Part shown: positions 57,541 to 64,000 of the stretch, piece after piece
Position numbering within the stretch: the first letter of the stretch is position 1
Layout: every line of letters starts with the position of its first letter
The notes under the pieces: generated by a model
The model's input: the letters and a program-made list of their open reading frames with translations, nothing else
What the model was told of the DNA's origin: nothing
The model's database searches: none
Program-made: the position numbers and the translations under genes
Assembly: GCA_963575645.1 (NCBI GenBank)
Contig: OY754470.1
Location: forward strand, 9,928,501 to 9,992,500
Length of the DNA stretch: 64,000 nt
Reading direction: 5' to 3'
From: Xanthostigma xanthostigma
Taxonomy: Eukaryota > Arthropoda > Insecta > Raphidioptera > Raphidiidae

Positions 57541-59057
57541 CGCCATCGGTTGGATTTTTGAGTGAACGTCACAATATTCAACAACAAGAGCAAGGAGTAT
57601 AGTGCAGTGTATATATTTTATTCTTTAACTATCTTTTCTACCTGATATTTTGCTTGGTGAATTGAAAGAAAATTTTATTCTAGCGAATAAATTTGTTTCA
57701 AGACTAGTAACTTCTATTTTTAATAGTGTTCGGTGAATATGGGCATTAATCTCATGCATCGATATTACCCTACCGTACTATAAAAAGCTTTACTTGCTAA
57801 ATAACGTATCGCTTTATGGACTTTACTGTAATTTTGTAGATTTCGTGGTAATTTTATCAACAATATTGCAGTTTGGTTTTAAAATAATAATATAATTTTA
57901 TTCAATTCAGCAACAAAAATTTTATTTTATTAAACACTGCAGAGCTGTACGATAGTAACTTTTATAATAATTCATAATTGATTTTTTTAAAAGTAATTTT
58001 ACAGAAAAAATACGAGTATTGTATAACAAAAATAGATTGATATGAAATGCACAGTTCACGCGATAATTGTTGACTAAAATGTTATTTTCTCCAACAACGG
58101 GAAACATTGTCTAAGCCCTCGCTCTCTGGGCGTAATGTGTTGTATTACAGCCCAATGCATGGACGCCTACTCTATTTATGTAAGCCTTGGGGACTTCGTG
58201 CAGAAAAAGCTTTCTGCACGAATCTGTTGGCTCGCTATGTAGACTCGCAGTGTTATTTTTATTGCAAGCGCCACTGAGGATATTATTACTTTTATGCGAG
58301 TTAATATCCCCATTGGAAAAGCATATCATGAGCTTATATTTACTTCTTCACAACCATTTTTACTAATAAAGTTATAGAACAACGCTAATATAAATATTAT
58401 TTTATTATTTTTAGGGTAGACAGTCTTAAGTCATGTTTTTAGGGTTCTTTTGAACCAATTCTAACCGCACCAAAATAGTCAAAATGATCCGCTGTCCGTT
58501 CGTCACGCACAAGTCACAAACGACCTGTAACTTTTAAGGGGTTAGGGAAGTTGAAATTTGGCTATTATCGAATTCTGATTTTGACGCTCTCCCGTCCAAT
58601 GCCGGCGCTATACGATGCTACCAACACTGTCCAACGTACGTTCGTCGCATCGTGTGGCCGACGGTCAAACCTACGAGCTTCCAATGTAGAGCGTCCAACG
58701 TTCGCGTTTGACTATGTTCCGGCTGTTGTCGGTATTCTTGACCCGAGTCAAAGGAAGCCTCCAACGTTCGAAGGAAAACATTCTTATGCTTTAATGTACG
58801 GCTACACGATTCGATCGAATATTATGTCAATTCGTAGTGTTTTGCTAAATACTGTTTCAGTGTTTATACTTTATAAAGATTATTTTTGTTCTGATTTATT
58901 TGTGTTTTAAACAGGTACGGTTATTACATTATCATTTTATATTTAGAAACATAAGCTTCCCGTACAAAATCCATTACTTTTTGCGCTATATTTTATTAAA
59001 GTACTAACTGTACCTAATATATATTAGATATCGTGTCCATCGAGATAATAATTAATT
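57541..59057. other. Intronic stretch, no exon recognised
   Basis: A GC-richer segment at 58,580-58,760 (CCAACACTGTCCAACGTACG, GCGTCCAACGTTCGCG) probably belongs to a transposon end. The 119-codon frame over it has no domain. ATATCGTGTCCATCG at about 59,028 recurs at 46,079. Confidence 0.4.
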
Positions 59058-59105
59058 AAAAAAATCGCAGGAATGTGGACAAAAAATTAGATATATTAAT
59101 ATGTA

Positions 59106-60448
59106 GGGGAGACCGAGGAGAGTTGTGACAATTTTTATTTTAATTAATATATCTCAGTCAATAAACATTTTATATCTATGAGTTGTATGAGTTAATGTAG
59201 CTCAATCTATACTCTTTAAGAAATAATCATCAAAATTAATTAAAGTATTAAGGTTTCTGAGAAAATCTACGAAAATAAAAATTACTCCCCGTGTCACAAC
59301 TCTCCTCATACCAAGGTAAGTTGTGACAGACACCAAGGTGAGTTGTGACACCTATGTATTTAGATTATTTGTTAAATAAAAAATACCATTATAAATAAAT
59401 AACACATTTCTTTCGAACGAAGTACTTAATTTATTATTTGGTATACATGTACGTACTAAAATAACATAATATTCAGTCAAAAATTAAAATTTAATTAGAT
59501 AAAAAATTATGGCACACGTATTGAAGCTCGCCCCCAGTGCAAGCTTCGTGAGACCAGCCTTTGCATTCGAGACACTGTACCCACTTCTCTTTTGATTTAC
59601 TATTGACAAAGGTCTCAAGGCAACACAAGCAAAAACAATCATTTTCTGCATCTTCTTCGGCTTCATCCTCTTCATCATCAACTTTATTTTTCTTATTAGT
59701 CTTCTTAATTTTTTTAAGGTTTCTTTTTTTTATCACTTAAAACGCGTTTTTTTACATTTTTTATCTTTCGTCTAGCTTCTATGGCAGCAATTTCATCCTT
59801 GGTAGGTGTATCAGTAAGCACAGCAGATTTGATCTTGCATCTATTCGGTTGGTTCCTTTTTCTTGCCGGAGCTTTTGACAATGGCCTAAGTAACATAAAT
59901 TTCTACACTACTCATACCCCTATCAGTCTTTCGTTTATATTTATTTGGCATTCTGAAACAAAAAAAATAGCAATTTACCATGCAATATGACACCACAAGA
60001 CAAATAAAAGAACCTTGCCAGAGAAATAAACAATACTAGGAGAGTTGTGACAAGCTGTCACAACTCGCCTAGGTGCAAAAAATAGTGAGGCGGTCAGAAT
60101 AATAATTCTTATTGTCGAAATAAGATGTCAATACAAAAAAACAATACTACGCTAGGAAACTTGAAAGACCAAAGCATATAAGAAAAAATATCATAACAAT
60201 GCAAACATAATACATAACGAAATATATGTAATCAAAATTTTGGTAAAAAACTTACTTTTGGAAATTTTTTGTACACTAATGTTGTATATTCACAACCGCT
60301 TTCCGCGCACTGTTATCGCGTACTGCGTCAAATAACGAGTCCCAAAAACAACAAACGAGCGCTGTTGCGAGTTCGCTAGTTTCGCTAGGTTCCGAGAAAT
60401 CGACGATGTCACAAAACTCTCCTCTGTCACAACTCTCCTCGGTCTCCC
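59106..60448 (-). mobile_element. Pogo/Tigger-type DNA transposon, 1,343 bp, internally deleted
   Basis: Terminal inverted repeats GGGGAGACCGAGGAGAGTTG followed by TGACA (left), and the same with GGG (right, reversed), flanked by TA on both sides (59,104-59,105 and 60,449-60,450). The TIR core GAGAGTTGTGACA recurs inside in both orientations (near 59,288-59,305, 60,040-60,071 and 60,410-60,435), as expected for transposase binding sites. It retains only the C-terminal transposase remnant. It lies inside another repeat whose intact copy is at 6.9 kb. Confidence 0.88.
59491..59896 (-). pseudogene. C-terminal remnant of a pogo-like transposase with PHD-like finger
   Basis: On the minus strand a first frame (59,896-59,714) reads KSAVLTDTPTKDEIAAIEAR and then lysine-rich sequence. 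A second, shifted frame (59,736-59,491) continues with an acidic run and FVNSKSKEKWVQCLECKGW then SHEACTGG and YVCHNF. LTDTP plus a WVQCxxCxxWxHExC finger is the usual C-terminus of insect pogo/Tigger-type DDE_1 transposases. The CENPB-like DNA-binding and catalytic DDE parts are missing, and the two frames are offset by a frameshift. Confidence 0.7.
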
Positions 60449-60506
60449 TACGGCGTTTCGTCTATAGATTTAGACTTTTTTTTGTCCACAATCCTGCGAT
60501 TTTTCG

Positions 60507-62683
60507 TATTAATTACTAACTGTAATAATTACACGTTAATTTAATATTTTATTGATTGTATTTTGTATTATTTATCTTAAATTATATTGAAATTACGTTT
60601 TTGTTGGTATTTTATATTTGTTCAATGCACGATCGAACTTTCGGGTCAACGTTCATAACATCATGTAGCGCCAGCTTAAGTTTCATACGAAAAACAGTGG
60701 AGCGTCGTTTATCCGAACGTCGATCAACTGAACGACCGCTTAACCGAACTACTACGCCTGCCCGACTCTCGCTACAATCCCCTTTCTCGACTATTTGAAC
60801 TTTTTTTAATTATTTCCTATTTGTCATTAAAGATATATTATAACGAAATATATTTTTCATTCACCTGTACATAAATATACAGTACGTATACCTGTATGTA
60901 TGTGCGAATCAATACAGTTCAGTTATCCGAAAAAAAAAAACGATTTATCGAACACCAATGTCCCCCAATTACTTCGGAGAATCGACGCTCTAGTGTACCT
61001 GAAAATCCTAAAAAACCTAGGCAAGAATACCAGAGTAAGGATTCCCGTTACTATTGTATGGGTTAGTGTCATTTGTAAATGGAATGTTGACTAAATGAAC
61101 AAGAGTAAAAAAAAAACAATATGCTTCTAAAAAAATATTTTTTATTTAATATCAACTTAAAATAAGCTTTTTGAGTTATATACGATTTACCCCATGGAAC
61201 AAATCTTGTTATTTAAATGCATATCCGTGTAAATTTAATTATAAAATACACTTTTAGTATTTTTTCTGCATAATATTATTATGGTCACAAAGCAAAACGG
61301 CTTATGGTAGTTTTTGAGTAAAATCAATCTACTATTTAAGTTACTGGATCGAAACATTGTAAGGGCTATTATAATTAGAGGAAAATCTCAAGGAGACAGG
61401 GTTTTAATACCATAAACTGATCTCAGGATAACTGTAAACAAAGCCCAGAGGCAAACACTTAAGGTAGATGGCATTCATTTAGAAAAACCAGTTTTTCACA
61501 CGCCCAGCTGTATGTGATTTGCTTACGTTTATCGAATCCACGAAATCTTTATGTTTTTGCAAAAGATGATAAAACAAAAAACATTGTTTTTAGGGCCGTC
61601 ATAAATTAAAAGCTAGTTTGAACTTATGAATTTTTTAATCAATTGTACAACGGATTCAACGCGGACGGTAAAAACTAGATTAAATATAAAATGAATTAAG
61701 TAAGTACTACATAATCGACATAATAACTTTGCTTTATAACCACAGATATAAAAAAAATTATAACAATGTGTTTTTTAAAAGTATCATAATTGTTTAAAGG
61801 CAAGAATAATTAATATTTGATGTGTTTAACTGTGTGTTCGTTGCTTCATGATTTTATTATCGTTCTTTGAACGTGAACTTTGAAGTGGATGTAATTTAAT
61901 TATTTCAGGAAATATGGATGAATGAGTACAAAACATTCCGGTGGAGAAATTAAGTTAATGATTTTGAGATTTTTTTACGAGTAGTATTTTTTAAATACCC
62001 CGGAACTTTGATTATACAGTTAATCACGATAAATTAAATTTCTAAATATTTATTTATGAAATAATTTTTTATAACGTATTTTATCTACCAAAAAAAGTCC
62101 GTTATTGTTAGATATAATAATACTTAATATTAAATTGGATATATGAACTTTGTATTTGGATTTAAAAATTATCGTATTGAAATTATTGTTTAGCTTATTT
62201 TAAGAATAATTTGTTTGTTGAAATTAATTAATGCTATAACTTGTTATTTTAAAAATGTATTTTTTTATAGTTCAGTCTGTATTGTTTCTTTAATGTCAGT
62301 CATGTTAAAGAATAAATTGAACATTAGCTCACGTAATATTAACCACAATTCAGAAAGTACATAAAATATTCGAAAGAATGAAGTTTTAAACAATGTACTT
62401 TATTGCAGACTATTTATTAAATTCCTCAGATTCATTACAAATGACACCTCACAAAAAGGAGAATTCCAGACACTAAGCCAGGGGAAAAGTCTCAATGTAA
62501 TGGCGGCATTTCTGGCAAATAACTTATACAGGGTGTAGATATTTTATCAATCTAACTCCACAAGTGGAGAATAATTTTTTATAATAGTTAATTATATTCA
62601 ATTCATTTAATTAGTTGATTTATTGTTTACTCGTTTTTTTGTGATATAAATCGTTGAATAACGTCTGATTAGTACTCTTCAAT
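60507..62683. other. Intronic AT-rich stretch, no exon recognised
   Basis: No domain in any frame. About 60,690-60,740 (GGAGCGTCGTTTATCCGAAC, GAACGACCGCTTAACCGAAC) with TATCCGAAA and TATCGAACACC near 60,920-60,955 looks like the subterminal part of a pogo-type MITE; ends not defined. Confidence 0.35.
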
Positions 62684-63238
62684 AATAGTATATTGTGCGA
62701 CTATTATCATCGAAGGAGAAGATTCCACTCGCGTGTTACCGCACTCGCTACGCTCGTGCGGTAACACGAGAATGTCAATAGTCGCACATAATACTACAAC
62801 GAGTAATATGTAATCGGGGCCCTGATAAAAGAAGGAAAAATAATAAATGACTTCATTGATTGACGTACCCACCGCCCTAGTTGCACACAAGATGGCCCTG
62901 ACTTTCGCTGAATTGCGATGCTGTTTTCATATATACCGCGTTCCTATTGGTCCAGAAACTATGCAGTAATAATTCATTACCGCGGTACAGTTTCGGCACG
63001 CTACCGCGGTCCTATTGGTCTAGAAACTATGCAGTAATACATTATTGTACAGTTTCGGCTCATTATTAGCACTCTACGCGTCAGCATGAAGTAATTTATT
63101 ATTTCTTCCAAATTTAGCAGGCCCCGAAATTATATATTACTCACGCGTGTTGAATAAATAAAATTATCGACCAATTTTTCAGACAAATTTTTTGTTAATA
63201 TATTTGTCTGAAAAATTGGTCGATAATTGTACTTATTG
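62655..63238. mobile_element. Foldback element of the 9.4-kb family, interrupted
   Basis: Left flank AACGTCTGATTAG then ACTCTTCAATA, and right flank AATAAATAAAATTATCGACC followed by an inverted CTGAAAAATTGGTCGATAAT, match the outer arms at 9,398-9,850. The ~510-bp repeat unit is inserted at the CTTCAATAAATAAA point. Confidence 0.75.
62684..63155. repeat. ~510-bp repeat unit, copy 3
   Basis: Begins AATAGTATATTGTGCGACTA and ends ACTCACGCGTGTTGAAT. Shares AATCGGGGCCCTGATAAAAG, ATTGACGTACCCACCGCCCT and CTATTGGTC-AGAAACTATG with copies 1 and 2. Its CGC-rich internal palindrome is shorter. Flanked by AATA on both sides, judged against the uninterrupted copy at 9.4 kb. Confidence 0.85.
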
Positions 63239-63737
63239 AAAACTTATGTCATAGGTTATTTTTGAGGTTCGATAACTAAAGAAAACCGTACTATTTTTTC
63301 TACTAAGTACCTACTTTTAAGAAATTTAATTAAATCAAATCATTATATAAATTTACATACCTTTCTAAGAAATACCTCTGAACCACAGCCCTACACCCAT
63401 AAATACAACATCTAATGTCAGCTGTCACTAAGGTGTGACATCACAAGCGTTTTCACAATTACTTCAAAATAAAAAGATAAAAATTCAATAAGTTGCGTTA
63501 TTTAATTTATTGCTGAAATAATGTTTTTTTCGGAAATAGTAGACGTGTACCAACATTATAGAACTGAATTCCAAAATCTGTCACGTCCCTAACCCGCAAC
63601 GTTGGCAAAGCATTTCGTTTAATGACTGTGGTCAAAACAACAAACCTCAGGCGTACTTTTCTCGAATCTAATTCGTTTCTATTATTTTTGGTCAAATTTA
63701 AGTGATGAAGAAGTGACGTTTTGTGATCATGTTGCAG
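63239..63737. other. Intron sequence before the next receptor exon
   Basis: No repeat recognised. It ends with the acceptor GATCATGTTGCAG at 63,725-63,737. The 124-codon minus-strand frame at 63,507-63,881 is a shadow across the real exon. Confidence 0.6.
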
Positions 63738-63888
63738 ATACAATGTGGTATTCATGTTTCTCACGTATTTCTTGCCGATCGGCTCGATGAGTTTCACGTA
63801 CGCGCGAGTCGGCCTCGAGCTTTGGGGCTCACAAAGCATCGGAGAGTGCACACAGCGACAGCTGGAGAACATCAAGAGCAAACGAAGG
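63738..63888 (+). CDS. Tachykinin receptor, exon covering TM5 and third intracellular loop
   Basis: Follows the acceptor TTGCAG and ends at the donor GTACGT (63,889). The first base joins the GT of the previous exon to give Val, producing EYV-YNVVFMFLTYFLPIGSMS without a break. TM5 is VVFMFLTYFLPIGSMSFTYA. The loop has RVGLELWGSQSIGECTQRQL then ENIKSKRR, the hallmark third-loop sequence of insect tachykinin receptors. It ends in phase 0, so the next exon should begin with the VVKM stretch leading into TM6, right of the window. The intron between this and the previous exon is 48,301-63,737 (15,437 bp). Confidence 0.95.
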
Positions 63889-64000
63889 GTACGTAGTCTA
63901 CATTCTGGTTTCTACAATATCTAAAGCACACCTTACACTACGCCTATACTTCTTTGTTCTTAAAGAAAAAATTCCAGCCAATTGGGCGACGGGACCATTC

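Noticed and set aside
58551-58910. 119-codon frame over a GC-richer segment
   Set aside because: No recognised domain; repeated CCAACGTTCG-type words suggest a transposon end rather than a gene.
63507-63881. 124-codon minus-strand frame
   Set aside because: Antisense shadow over the plus-strand tachykinin-receptor exon at 63,738-63,888.

Overview
The window is AT-rich, intron-containing and packed with transposon relics. It comes from an arthropod nuclear genome, almost certainly an insect. The support is two intact, spliced members of the insect odorant-receptor (7tm_6) family and two adjoining exons of a tachykinin-type neuropeptide GPCR closely resembling insect TkR proteins. The order cannot be fixed from the sequence; a beetle or hemimetabolous insect would fit the repeat-rich texture, but that is a guess.

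Layout. (1) 1-13,180 holds no intact gene. It contains a decayed THAP/DDE_4-like gene split by a hAT element, long inverted-repeat (foldback) elements at 4.6-5.3, 5.5-5.8, 6.5 and 9.4-9.8 kb, a Harbinger-like relic at 10.3-11.0 kb and a 938-bp hAT-type element at 11.4-12.4 kb. (2) 13,181-30,174 is a tandem segmental duplication with readable breakpoints: unit A (13,181-23,425) and unit B (23,426-30,174). Each unit carries one complete eight-exon odorant receptor on the minus strand (402 and 404 aa, about 90% identical by eye). Several transposons sit in only one unit, and the other unit preserves the empty target site, giving a relative time order. (3) 30.2-48 kb has no intact gene. It carries nested hAT elements, a pogo-like MITE, a relic with mariner-like transposase remains, a tandem pair of ~510-bp repeat units, a 1.3-kb foldback interrupted by another element, and tRNA-like sequences. 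(4) 48,085-63,888 contains two consecutive plus-strand exons of a tachykinin receptor gene, separated by a 15.4-kb intron. The earlier exons (TM1-TM3) were not found and the later ones (TM6 onward) lie to the right of the window. The intron holds a minisatellite, foldbacks, a nearly full-length CR1-group-like LINE with two long ORFs, and a pogo/Tigger-type DNA transposon with TA target duplication.

Functional picture. The only host genes supported are the two chemoreceptors (ligand-gated channel subunits used with Orco in sensory neurons) and the tachykinin receptor (Gq-type peptide GPCR in neurons and gut). They are not an operon or pathway. Everything else is mobile DNA. Exon limits were worked out by hand from splice signals, reading-frame phase and agreement between the two paralogues.
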